In this document: piece by piece, positions 1 through 8,041 of the stretch
Layout of the letters: every line of letters starts with the position of its first letter
How positions within the stretch are numbered: the stretch's first letter is position 1
Assembly (NCBI RefSeq): GCF_001729785.1
Contig: NZ_CP017183.1
Location: 2,418,001 to 2,482,000 of the forward strand
Source of the DNA: Enterobacter hormaechei subsp. xiangfangensis
GTDB taxonomy: Bacteria > Pseudomonadota > Gammaproteobacteria > Enterobacterales > Enterobacteriaceae
Direction: 5' to 3'
DNA length: 64,000 bases
Program-made: the position numbers and the translations under genes
Notes under the pieces: model-generated
What the model saw: the letters and a program-made list of their open reading frames with translations, nothing else
Database searches by the model: none
What the model was told of the DNA's origin: nothing

Positions 1-1
1 G

Positions 2-370
2 GTGTTTGAGATCGTGCTGAACGTCGCTGCACTGGGCATTATTGCCTCCTGGGCCTTTATTGTGGTGTGTCAGATGCGTCTGCGCAAAGCGATCAAAGAA
101 GGAAAAGCGGCTGACGTCAGCTTCAAGCTGCCGGGCGCACCGGTGACCTCCTGGCTTACCCTGCTGTTCCTGCTGAGCGTGCTGGTGCTGATGGCCTTCG
201 ACTACCCGAACGGTACCTACACCATCGCCACAATACCGCTGCTGGCGGTGCTGTTGATTGCTGGCTGGTTTGGCGTTCGTAAACGCGTGAATGAAATCCA
301 CAGTACCGCACCGGTTCATCCTGGAGATGACAAACAGGACGGTCCGCTGGTGGAAGAGACGTCGCGTTAA
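2..370 (+). CDS. ansP: L-asparagine permease AnsP, C-terminal part
   Basis: Last 122 residues of an amino-acid/polyamine/organocation family permease; the frame is already open at the window edge, so the start is outside. Three hydrophobic helices are visible (about residues 5-24, 50-66, 74-91), followed by a charged cytoplasmic tail beginning GVRKRVNEIHSTAP, which resembles the end of E. coli AnsP. The neighbour yncE, convergent at 464, is also next to ansP in E. coli, which supports the name. The role is proton-driven L-asparagine uptake across the inner membrane (family knowledge). Only the tail is visible. Confidence 0.8.
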   Translation: MFEIVLNVAALGIIASWAFIVVCQMRLRKAIKEGKAADVSFKLPGAPVTSWLTLLFLLSVLVLMAFDYPNGTYTIATIPLLAVLLIAGWFGVRKRVNEIHSTAPVHPGDDKQDGPLVEETSR

Positions 371-373
371 TAA

Positions 374-410
374 AAAAGCCGGGTGGCGGCTTCGCCTTAC
401 CCGGCCTGCA
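374..410. repeat. REP (palindromic extragenic) element
   Basis: The segment starts with GCCGGGTGGCGGCTTCGCC and ends with TTACCCGGCC, which forms a stem with an imperfect centre. It lies between the convergent ends of ansP and yncE. This is the usual form and position of enterobacterial REP units; it may also act as a terminator for ansP. Confidence 0.75.
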
Positions 411-463
411 TTTCATGGTTTTTTTATGCCCGGTAAGCGCACCACCAACGGGCAAATCCCACA

Positions 464-1525
464 TCAGAGCGCGATACGAATCACATCGTCAGGCTGGGTC
501 GCTTCCTGCTGACGGGTTGATTTCTGTTTCACCGTTACGTACAGCGTTTTACCGTCCGCAGACAGCGCCAGGCTGTTCGGGTAAACCGGGGTATCGTAGG
601 TCTTGGTCACTTTGTAGGTTTTGGCGTCAATCACGCTCACCTTGCCCGCCTCGCGGTGCGTCACATAGGCTTCGTTACGCGCCGGGTTAAACAGTACGGC
701 CAGCGATTCTGGCGCGGCGATTTTCTGAATCACGGTGCCATCTTTCAGATTCACCACCAGCACTTCTGGCTGTTTTGAATCCGTCACAAACGCACGCTGG
801 CCGACAGTGTCCAGGCTCAGGTTCAGGTAGAAGTGCTCTTTTCCGTCATCCTGCACTTTTTTACGGCTGAGGATTTTGTTGGTTGCCGTATCAATGGTCA
901 CCAGCTCGCCGTCCGCATTGGTGGTATACAGGCGTTTTGCCTTCGCATCCAGCGCCAGACCGGTGCTGAACGTGCCGGTGTTCGTGATAGTGTCCTTCAG
1001 CTTCAGCGTTGCGCCATCAACAACCCAGATCACGCTCTCCTTGCCGATGCCGGTAATGTACACCGTATTGGTCGTGTCATCGGCCACCAGCTGGCGCGGC
1101 TGAAGCGGCTTCACCGTGTCGCTACGCTTGCGATCGTCCAGCACCAGGCGCCCTTTCACCTCGCTCGTTTTGGCGTCAATCGCCGTCACGGCGCTGTTGA
1201 CGGTGTTACCGAACCACAGCGTCTGGGTGGCGTTATCGATCGTGGCGCCAAACGGCTTGAGATCGTTATGAATCGCCTGCGTCACTTCCAGCGTGACCGG
1301 ATCCAGACGATAAACCACGCCGCCCTTATCGGTTTTGCGGCTTTGTGACGTCGCAACCCACAGCGCGTTTTCCTGCTGGCTGACGGCCATTTCATACGCG
1401 CCCTTGCCGACCGCTTTGCGCAACATCTCTTCAGCGGCATGAACCTGGAACGTACCGGCAAACAGTAAAGAGCCCAACAGCAGAGACCCACGCAGGCGCG
1501 GCGAGCACAGATGACGTAAAGACAT
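464..1525 (-). CDS. yncE: YncE, periplasmic seven-bladed beta-propeller protein
   Basis: A 353-residue protein with an N-terminal signal peptide (about residues 1-30, ending in a VHA-type cleavage site). The rest is a chain of propeller blades with recurrent V-D-A-K-T-x-K-V and T-N-K-I segments, as in YncE, which in E. coli is a Fur-regulated periplasmic propeller that can bind single-stranded DNA in vitro. Its physiological role is unsettled. It is divergent from the PQQ receptor gene across 246 bases containing a Fur-like box, the same arrangement as yncE/yncD in E. coli. Length matches the E. coli protein. Confidence 0.9.
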   Translation of the reverse strand: MSLRHLCSPRLRGSLLLGSLLFAGTFQVHAAEEMLRKAVGKGAYEMAVSQQENALWVATSQSRKTDKGGVVYRLDPVTLEVTQAIHNDLKPFGATIDNATQTLWFGNTVNSAVTAIDAKTSEVKGRLVLDDRKRSDTVKPLQPRQLVADDTTNTVYITGIGKESVIWVVDGATLKLKDTITNTGTFSTGLALDAKAKRLYTTNADGELVTIDTATNKILSRKKVQDDGKEHFYLNLSLDTVGQRAFVTDSKQPEVLVVNLKDGTVIQKIAAPESLAVLFNPARNEAYVTHREAGKVSVIDAKTYKVTKTYDTPVYPNSLALSADGKTLYVTVKQKSTRQQEATQPDDVIRIAL

Positions 1526-1606
1526 AACAATTCCTTTTTAAATGAGGAGATTTACCGCTGACATCACTTCCGGTGGGCAAAGTCATCGCTTTGCCGTTAT
1601 TTTAAT

Positions 1607-1625
1607 GAGAATAGTAATCATTAAT
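1607..1625. promoter_or_regulatory. Fur-like box between yncE and pqqU
   Basis: The 19 bases GAGAATAGTAATCATTAAT agree at about 14 positions with the Fur consensus GATAATGATAATCATTATC. The site lies between two divergent genes whose E. coli counterparts are iron-responsive. Iron repression of one or both genes is inferred. Confidence 0.55.
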
Positions 1626-1771
1626 CAGTTGAATGTGGAGTATTTCTTTCCTTCAAAGCCTTACATTCACGAAATGTGCGGTTATAGTTTTCATAACATT
1701 TACAAAGGATTTAACATATATACACAGGTTCCAGTTGATTTGGTTCGAATTTTTCTTAACCGGTTTACTCC

Positions 1772-3889
1772 ATGAAAATTATTACTGCCCGCAAGGCATC
1801 ACTACCCCTGCTGTTCGCTCCCGTCATTTTTGGCCCGCTGAGTGCGATGGCCGCGGATGAACAGACCCTGATCGTCAGCGCCACGCCGCAAACTGTCTCC
1901 GAACTGGACACCCCGGCCGCAGTCAGCGTGGTGAGCGGCGAGGATATGCGACATGCCACACCGCGCATCAACCTTTCTGAATCCCTTGGGAGCGTGCCTG
2001 GCCTGCAAATCCAGAACCGCCAGAACTATGCTCAGGATCTGCAACTTTCCGTTCGCGGATTCGGCGCGCGTTCAACCTTCGGCGTACGCGGGATCCGCAT
2101 GTACGTGGACGGCATTCCGGCAACCATGCCCGACGGCCAGGGGCAGACGTCAAACATAGACCTCAACAGCATTGAGAGCGTCGACGTGCTGCGCGGCCCC
2201 TTCTCTGCCCTGTACGGCAATGCCTCCGGCGGCGTAATCAACATCAACACCCAGACCGGACAACAGCCAGCCACAATTGAAGCCAGCAGCTATTACGGCA
2301 GTTACGGCACCTGGCGTTACGGCATGAAGGCCACCGGTGCGGTGGGCGACGGGACTCAGGCGGGGGATGTGGACTATGCGGTATCCACCACCCGCTTCAC
2401 CACACATGGCTATCGCGACCACAGCGGCGCACGGAAAAACCTCGCCAACGCGAAACTGGGCGTGCGCATTGATGATGTCAGCAAGCTAACGCTGATTTTT
2501 AACAGCGTGGACATGAAAGCCAACGATCCGGGCGGACTGAGTTATCAGGAGTGGCAGAACAACCCACGCCAGTCACCCCGTGGCGATCAGTACAACACGC
2601 GTAAAACCATTAAGCAGACCCAGGCCGGGATCCGCTACGACCGTCAGCTGAGCGAACAGGACGACCTCAGCGTGATGATGTACGCCGGTGAGCGTGAAAT
2701 GACCCAGTACCAGTCCATTCCGGATACCGCGCAGACTGAAAATCCTGCGCATTCGGGTGGCGTAATTGATATGCAGCGCCACTATCAGGGTATTGATACC
2801 CGCTGGACCCACCGCGGTGAGCTTCTGGTGCCGGTAACGTTTACCACCGGCCTGAACTACGAAAATATGAGTGAAAATCGCCGCGGGTATGAAAACTTCG
2901 TGATGAACAACGGCGTGCCGGATTTTGGCGTGAAGGGTAACAAACGCCGTGACGAACGTAACCTGATGTGGAACCTTGATCCCTACCTGCAAACCCAATG
3001 GCAGCTCACGCAAAAGCTGTCCGTTGAGGCGGGCGTGCGTTACAGCTCCGTCTGGTTTGACTCCAACGATCATTACATTACCCCGCAAAACGGCGATGAC
3101 AGCGGTGACGCCAGCTACCATAAATGGCTCCCGGCTGGTGCGGTGAAATACGCCGTGACCGACGCCTGGAACCTGTATGCCGCGGCGGGACGGGGATTTG
3201 AGACCCCTACCATCAACGAACTCTCATACCGTTCTGATGGCAAAGGCGGCCTCAATATCAACCTGCAACCGTCAACCAACAACACCTATGAGATTGGCAG
3301 CAAAACCCGCATCGGCAATGGCATCCTGACGGCGGCGCTGTTCCGCACGGATACCGACAACGAGATCGTGGTAGACGAAAACAAAGATGGTCGCACTACC
3401 TACAAAAATGCGGGGAAAACGCGCCGTCAGGGTGTGGAAATTGCGCTCGACCAGCAGTTTGCCGAAAACTGGAAGCTGAAAATGGCGTGGACCTATCTCG
3501 ATGCGACCTACCGTACCAACGTCTGCGATAAAGCAGATTGTAGCGGCAACCGAATGCCGGGGATTGCCCGTAATATGGGGTATGCGTCGTTTGGCTGGGA
3601 GCCTGAGGAAGGCTGGTACGCGGGGGCAGATGCCCGCTACATGAGCGACGTGATGGCAAACGACACCAATACCGCCAAAGCGCCCTCTTATACCGTGGTC
3701 GGTCTGAATACCGGGTATAAACTCAATTACGGCAAATGGGGAATGGACATCTTTGGTCGCGTCGATAACCTGTTCGATAAAGAGTACGTCGGTTCAGAGA
3801 TTGTAAACGCCGGCTACAATCGCTATTACGAACCCGCCCCTGGCCGTAACTATGGCGTGGGCCTGTCGGTCTCTTATCGCTTTGAGTAA
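1772..3889 (+). CDS. pqqU: TonB-dependent outer-membrane receptor PqqU (YncD)
   Basis: A 705-residue TonB-dependent receptor. A signal peptide (residues 1-27, ending AMA) is followed by a TonB-box-like segment TLIVSA, a plug domain (roughly residues 40-150, with the motif VDVLRGPFSALYGN) and a 22-strand barrel ending in aromatic YRF-E. It corresponds to E. coli YncD/PqqU, which imports pyrroloquinoline quinone and serves as a phage receptor. The start fits the signal peptide. The promoter region carries a Fur-like box, and the 240 bases upstream are AT-rich. Assignment rests on family resemblance and on the yncE-yncD-mcbR-curA gene order. Confidence 0.88.
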   Translation: MKIITARKASLPLLFAPVIFGPLSAMAADEQTLIVSATPQTVSELDTPAAVSVVSGEDMRHATPRINLSESLGSVPGLQIQNRQNYAQDLQLSVRGFGARSTFGVRGIRMYVDGIPATMPDGQGQTSNIDLNSIESVDVLRGPFSALYGNASGGVININTQTGQQPATIEASSYYGSYGTWRYGMKATGAVGDGTQAGDVDYAVSTTRFTTHGYRDHSGARKNLANAKLGVRIDDVSKLTLIFNSVDMKANDPGGLSYQEWQNNPRQSPRGDQYNTRKTIKQTQAGIRYDRQLSEQDDLSVMMYAGEREMTQYQSIPDTAQTENPAHSGGVIDMQRHYQGIDTRWTHRGELLVPVTFTTGLNYENMSENRRGYENFVMNNGVPDFGVKGNKRRDERNLMWNLDPYLQTQWQLTQKLSVEAGVRYSSVWFDSNDHYITPQNGDDSGDASYHKWLPAGAVKYAVTDAWNLYAAAGRGFETPTINELSYRSDGKGGLNINLQPSTNNTYEIGSKTRIGNGILTAALFRTDTDNEIVVDENKDGRTTYKNAGKTRRQGVEIALDQQFAENWKLKMAWTYLDATYRTNVCDKADCSGNRMPGIARNMGYASFGWEPEEGWYAGADARYMSDVMANDTNTAKAPSYTVVGLNTGYKLNYGKWGMDIFGRVDNLFDKEYVGSEIVNAGYNRYYEPAPGRNYGVGLSVSYRFE

Positions 3890-4012
3890 AACATTTTCCG
3901 GCAGCGCACGTTGCCGGTAAAAAAATAACATCATTCCCGGTAGCCTTAAGCGCCGGGAATATACTCAGGGAACTTTAAAACGAATAAAAAAATAAGTGCG
4001 CCAGTGCGATCC

Positions 4013-4681
4013 TTAACTGTAGTATTGCCGTTGCAGGAGGATATTGGCTTCATCAATGGCTCGGTCGATCGCTTCCCGACTGGCCGTCACGTCCCTTTGC
4101 TCAAGCGCAGAAAGCAGATCGGCATAATGGTAAGTCGTGGCAGGGATATCTTTCATCTCTTCGTGCAGGTAGTTGATACACGGACCAATCCGTACCCATA
4201 GCTGCTCAATCAGCGAGTTCAGGGTCGGCATTTCGGCATACTGATAGAGCGTAAACCGGAACACGCGGTTGGCATGGATCGCCTTCTGCACGTCGCCCTG
4301 ATGCATGGCGGTGCTGAAGTTATCTGACAGCGCGCGTAATGCATCCAGTTTGGTCTCGGTCATATTCTGACACGCCGCCGCAACGGCCATTGGCTCAAGC
4401 TGTTTTCGGATGGCGTTAATTTCGTTATAACGCTCCAGCGTAACCTCTGGCACCAAAAACGCCTGAGCAGGCGTGGCCTGTAATGCGCCTGCCGACACCA
4501 GGCGCAGCAGGGCTTCGCGCACTGGTGTGATGCTGGTGCCTAATTTATCGGCAATCTCTTTCGTGATGAGACGAGCCCCAGGTTTTAATGAGCCCGTAAT
4601 TAACGCTCCCTTTAAACTGTTCTCAACTTGCATCGTCAGACTGATTCTTTGTGCTTTTTCCAGATTTTCCAAATCAAGCAT
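4013..4681 (-). CDS. mcbR: GntR/FadR-family regulator McbR
   Basis: A 222-residue regulator with an N-terminal winged helix (residues about 10-70, including TSITPVREALLRLVS) and a C-terminal all-helical FCD ligand domain. E. coli McbR (YncC) is 221 residues long and controls mcbA, which affects biofilm and colanic acid. The upstream in-frame TTG at 4705 would add 8 residues; the ATG at 4681 gives the family length and was chosen. It lies between pqqU and curA as in E. coli. The ligand is not known from sequence. Confidence 0.85.
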   Translation of the reverse strand: MLDLENLEKAQRISLTMQVENSLKGALITGSLKPGARLITKEIADKLGTSITPVREALLRLVSAGALQATPAQAFLVPEVTLERYNEINAIRKQLEPMAVAAACQNMTETKLDALRALSDNFSTAMHQGDVQKAIHANRVFRFTLYQYAEMPTLNSLIEQLWVRIGPCINYLHEEMKDIPATTYHYADLLSALEQRDVTASREAIDRAIDEANILLQRQYYS

Positions 4682-4902
4682 GTTTAATTCCCGTAGCCAA
4701 AACAAAATGCCATTTTCAGCGACTGTTTAAAAAAACATCGCCGGTTTGATATATCCTGTATCGTCATGCCTGGTATGAAGGGCGCGCGTTAAAATAAAAA
4801 TTGTTCAATTACTATTACGTTTACCACTTCTGGCTCAGCTGGGCCGATGGCGCGCAATGCTTATGGATTAATTAAAGACAATATATCGTATCTTCACAAA
4901 TA

Positions 4903-4929
4903 ATTATGGCGGACTTTGCCCGCCATAAC
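4903..4929 (-). terminator. Hairpin downstream of curA
   Basis: On the minus strand ATGGCGGGCAAAGTCCGCCAT forms a hairpin just past the curA stop, followed by an AT-rich stretch rather than a clean U-run. Probable terminator. Confidence 0.5.
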
Positions 4930-4940
4930 CGATGCTCTGT

Positions 4941-5975
4941 TTAGTCTGCCGCCACGCGGATCACGACCTTGCCGAAGTTTTTCCCTTCCAGCAGCCCAAT
5001 CAGCGCCTCTGGCGCCGCGTCCAGCCCTTCGGTGACCTGCTCGCGATAGTGAATTTTGCCTTCCTGCACCCAGCGTCCCATTTCCTGCTGGAACTCGTCG
5101 ATACGATGACCATAGTCCTGAGCGATGATAAAGCCCTGCATGCGGATGCGTTTTTTGAGGATGGTCCCAATCAGCAGCGGCAAGCGATCCGGCCCCTCCG
5201 GCAGGTTGGTCGCGTTGTAGCCGCTGACCAGTCCGCAAACCGGCACGCGCGCGGAGGTATTCAGGAGCGGCAGCACGGCGTCAAAGACTTTACCGCCGAC
5301 GTTTTCATAATACACGTCAATGCCCTGCGGGCAGGCTTTCGCCAGCTGTTCAGAAAAATCTTCCGCATGGTGATCCAGACAGGCGTCGAAACCGAGCACG
5401 TCGACCGCATGACGGCATTTCTCTTCCCCGCCAGCCACGCCGATGACCCGGCACCCTTTGATTTTACCGATCTGCCCCACCGTCGCGCCGACCGGCCCCG
5501 TAGCTGCCGCCACGACAAGCGTTTCCCCCGCCTGAGGCTGGCCGATATCGAGCAGCCCCATATACGCGGTGAAGCCCGGCATCCCGAGCACGCCGAGTGC
5601 CCATGAAGGATGCGACGGGTTTTCACCCAGCTTCACCAGCCCCTGCCCGTCGGACAGTTCATACTCCTGCCAGCCGCTGTAACCCAGCACCCATTCACCC
5701 TCTTTATAATCCGGATGGCGGGAGGTCTCGACGCGGCTTACCGTGCCGCCCACCATCACCGCACCAATCTCGACAGGAGGTGAATAGGATGGCGCATCGC
5801 TCATACGGCCCCGCATGTACGGATCAAGCGAGAGCCATACGGTGCGTAATAACACCTGTCCCTCTGCGGGCGTGGGGATCGGCTGCTCTTCTAGGCGGAA
5901 ATTTTCGGCAACCGGCGCGCCGTGTGGACGGGAAGCCAGTACCCAGCGTCGGTTTTGCGTAGTTGATTGATTCAT
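4941..5975 (-). CDS. curA: NADPH-dependent curcumin/alkenal reductase CurA
   Basis: A 344-residue zinc-independent medium-chain dehydrogenase/reductase. The N-terminal GroES-like domain contains LDPYMRGRMSDAPSY. The Rossmann domain contains the dinucleotide motif AATGPVGATVGQIGK (about residues 155-170). E. coli CurA (345 residues) reduces alkene double bonds next to carbonyls, including those of curcumin. The ATG at 5975 is preceded by AAGGAG at good spacing; the upstream in-frame ATG at 6017 would add 14 residues without homology. It stands beside an XRE-cupin regulator gene that might control it (inference). Confidence 0.92.
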   Translation of the reverse strand: MNQSTTQNRRWVLASRPHGAPVAENFRLEEQPIPTPAEGQVLLRTVWLSLDPYMRGRMSDAPSYSPPVEIGAVMVGGTVSRVETSRHPDYKEGEWVLGYSGWQEYELSDGQGLVKLGENPSHPSWALGVLGMPGFTAYMGLLDIGQPQAGETLVVAAATGPVGATVGQIGKIKGCRVIGVAGGEEKCRHAVDVLGFDACLDHHAEDFSEQLAKACPQGIDVYYENVGGKVFDAVLPLLNTSARVPVCGLVSGYNATNLPEGPDRLPLLIGTILKKRIRMQGFIIAQDYGHRIDEFQQEMGRWVQEGKIHYREQVTEGLDAAPEALIGLLEGKNFGKVVIRVAAD

Positions 5976-6041
5976 TCTTCGCTCCTTACTGCTGAAAATG
6001 TCATTCAAGTCTGGCACGTTATCCAGCGGATCGCCTTTGCA

Positions 6042-6617
6042 TTATGAGCCGGACTGATTAAGCCGCACGACCAGATAGAGGCACGATTCATCCGTTTCGT
6101 TGATAAACCGGCAGTCGTTCGGCGGCCCGAGTTCCAGACAATCTCCGGCCTTCATTTCATGGCGGGTATCCCCCTCCAGAAAGACCAGTTCACCTGCCTG
6201 CAACCAAATCAGCTGTCGCGCCAGCGCGTAAGAGGAAGCGGGCATCGGCACATCGCTGCCTGCGGGTAGCTCCACCTGGACGAGGTCGATAGGCATATCG
6301 GTGCGCGGCGACACATGACGACGCAAATAGTGGGTTTGCGGATCGCGCCAGACGGGCTGGTTCGCCAGACGTAATAGTTTGCCCTCCTGCATTTCCGCGC
6401 GCGCAATGAGCGTAGACATGCTAATACCGAAGGCACCGGATAACCGCGCAAGCAGCGTCGCCGTTGGGCTACTGTCACCCCGTTCAATCTTATGGATCAT
6501 GGCGCGTGAGATACCTGCCCGTTCGGCCAGTTCGCTTAATGACCAGCCACGCGACTCGCGTTCAAGGCGTATGCGGGCGCTAATGCGTTGATTCATATTG
6601 TCTGTCATTGTATTCAT
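6042..6617 (-). CDS. XRE-family regulator with C-terminal cupin domain
   Basis: A 191-residue protein with an N-terminal helix-turn-helix (about residues 15-65: SLSELAERAGISRAMIHKIE) and a C-terminal cupin fold (about residues 110-185: LVFLEGDTRHEMKAGDCLEL). Such proteins are small-molecule-responsive repressors or activators of neighbouring metabolic genes. The gene is divergent from mnaT; repeats containing TATAGTGNAC lie in front of this gene, of mnaT and of the peptide-binding protein gene, and are candidate operators. Internal ATGs at 6608 and 6596 are alternative starts. I do not recognise a specific symbol. Confidence 0.8.
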   Translation of the reverse strand: MNTMTDNMNQRISARIRLERESRGWSLSELAERAGISRAMIHKIERGDSSPTATLLARLSGAFGISMSTLIARAEMQEGKLLRLANQPVWRDPQTHYLRRHVSPRTDMPIDLVQVELPAGSDVPMPASSYALARQLIWLQAGELVFLEGDTRHEMKAGDCLELGPPNDCRFINETDESCLYLVVRLNQSGS

Positions 6618-6621
6618 GACG

Positions 6622-6637
6622 TCATACTATAGTGTAC
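6622..6637. promoter_or_regulatory. Candidate XRE-cupin operator, site 1
   Basis: TCATACTATAGTGTAC lies immediately upstream of the XRE-cupin gene. It shares TATAGTGNAC with two other upstream sites (6727-6745 and 9661-9673). The centre TACTATAGTG is nearly palindromic. An autoregulatory role is inferred. Confidence 0.4.
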
Positions 6638-6726
6638 GGATGGTTTTTCGGGGCAGTTTTGTGACAAAAAAACAGGGATTTTGTCGTAGCGATGGAATAC
6701 ATGAACTGTGTAATATTGTGAGAAAA

Positions 6727-6745
6727 TCATACTACTATAGTGAAC
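6727..6745. promoter_or_regulatory. Candidate XRE-cupin operator, site 2
   Basis: TCATACTACTATAGTGAAC lies 21 bases before the mnaT start. It repeats the TCATACTA and TATAGTG elements of site 1, about 100 bases away in the same divergent promoter region. Confidence 0.4.
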
Positions 6746-6765
6746 AACACAGCCAGAGGTTAACC

Positions 6766-7284
6766 ATGATTGTTCGTCATGCCTGCAAAGAAGATTGTGC
6801 CGCTATCGGTGAAATTTATAACCATGCGGTGCTGCACACCGCCGCAATCTGGAACGATACAACTGTCGATACTGATAACCGTATTGCATGGTTTGAGGCG
6901 CGCACGCTGTTGGGTTATCCGGTGCTGGTCAGTGAAGAAGAAGGTGTAGTGACGGGATACGCCTCATTTGGCGACTGGCGAGCATTCGACGGTTTTCGCC
7001 ATACGGTGGAGCACTCGGTTTACGTTCATCCCGATCATCAGGGCAAAGGCATTGGTCGACTGCTAATGACGGAATTAATTAAGGAAGCCCGCCAGATTGG
7101 TAAACATGTGATGGTTGCCGGTATTGAGGCGCAGAACCAGGCGTCGATTCATCTGCATGAAACCCTGGGCTTTATTACCACCGGAAATATGCCGCAGGTA
7201 GGAACCAAATTCGGTCGCTGGCTGGATTTAACCTTTATGCAACTCCAGCTCGATGAGCGCAGCGATCCGGATGCTCTGCCATGA
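6766..7284 (+). CDS. mnaT: L-amino acid N-acyltransferase MnaT
   Basis: A 172-residue GNAT enzyme. The acetyl-CoA loop is HPDHQGKGIGRLLM (about residues 85-98). The N-terminal region (AIGEIYNHAVLHTAAIWND) and the tail (TKFGRWLDLTFMQLQLDER) are near-identical to E. coli MnaT/YncA, which N-acetylates methionine, methionine sulfone/sulfoximine and related amino acids. The start at 6766 gives the family length; longer in-frame extensions lack similarity. The stop overlaps the ydcZ start (ATGA), so the two genes are translationally coupled. Confidence 0.92.
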   Translation: MIVRHACKEDCAAIGEIYNHAVLHTAAIWNDTTVDTDNRIAWFEARTLLGYPVLVSEEEGVVTGYASFGDWRAFDGFRHTVEHSVYVHPDHQGKGIGRLLMTELIKEARQIGKHVMVAGIEAQNQASIHLHETLGFITTGNMPQVGTKFGRWLDLTFMQLQLDERSDPDALP

Positions 7285-7730
7285 ATCAATCGTTGACGTT
7301 AGCATTTCTGGTGGCCGCCGGGATTGGGCTGGTGGTACAAAACACCCTTATGGTGCGCATTACGCAATCCTCTTCCACCATTCTTATCGCCATGCTGCTG
7401 AACTCGCTGGTGGGGATTGTGTTGTTTGTCAGCATGTTGCTGGTGAAAAATGGCATGGCGGGGTTTAACGAACTGGCGTCAACGGTGCGCTGGTGGACAC
7501 TGATCCCCGGCCTGCTGGGGTCATTTTTTGTCTTTGCCAGTATTAGCGGATATCAGAATGTGGGCGCGGCAACGACCATTGCCGTACTGGTGGCAAGCCA
7601 GCTGATTGGCGGTCTGGTGATGGACATCCTCAAGAGCAACGGCGTTCCCCTGCGCGCGCTGGTTGGCCCGGTCTGCGGCGCAGTGATGCTGGTGGTTGGC
7701 GCCTGGCTGGTGGCACGGCGCCAGTTTTAA
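7281..7730 (+). CDS. ydcZ: YdcZ, DMT-superfamily (DUF606) inner-membrane protein
   Basis: A 149-residue protein with five hydrophobic helices and the strongly conserved segment FVFASISGYQNVGAATTIAV, close to E. coli YdcZ. Its start overlaps the mnaT stop by four bases, so it is co-expressed with the acyltransferase. Half-size DMT proteins usually act as dimeric exporters; export of an amino acid or an acylated derivative is plausible from context but not shown. Confidence 0.88.
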   Translation: MNQSLTLAFLVAAGIGLVVQNTLMVRITQSSSTILIAMLLNSLVGIVLFVSMLLVKNGMAGFNELASTVRWWTLIPGLLGSFFVFASISGYQNVGAATTIAVLVASQLIGGLVMDILKSNGVPLRALVGPVCGAVMLVVGAWLVARRQF

Positions 7731-7733
7731 CCC

Positions 7734-7967
7734 TTACAGGATAGTCCCACCCTGCGTGAGGTGGGCATGGCGTGCCTCCGCCTCTTCTTTATGTTGCTTG
7801 CCATGATGCGCAATCGCGGTACGCAGGCGCTGCTGCTGGGTATAACGATCTTCACGGCTGAGCTCTGCATCGTCGCTTAATTCGATCAGCAGTTCGTTCA
7901 TGTGGGTAATCACGCTCTCTTCGATGGTGGCATCGACGCGGGCGATAACTTTGTTTAAATGTGACAT
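7734..7967 (-). CDS. ydcY: YdcY, conserved small protein (DUF2526)
   Basis: A 77-residue hydrophilic, mostly helical protein with ALSDDAELSREDRYTQQQRL-type sequence that matches E. coli YdcY along its length. The ATG at 7967 has AGGAGTGACA in front; the GTG six bases upstream is less likely. The gene converges with ydcZ, leaving only three bases between stops. Function unknown. Confidence 0.88.
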   Translation of the reverse strand: MSHLNKVIARVDATIEESVITHMNELLIELSDDAELSREDRYTQQQRLRTAIAHHGKQHKEEAEARHAHLTQGGTIL

Positions 7968-7997
7968 TGTCACTCCTTATCACGTGCCGGGTGCTAA

Positions 7998-8035
7998 CTG
8001 TAGGCCGGGTAAGGCATAGCCGCCCCCCGGCAAGA
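7998..8035. repeat. REP element
   Basis: GTAGGCCGGGTAAGGC...AGCCGCCCCCCGGC is an imperfect palindrome of the REP type, matching the unit at 374-410 in reverse. It lies between ydcY and the oligopeptide-binding protein gene. Confidence 0.7.
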
Positions 8036-8041
8036 ATACGA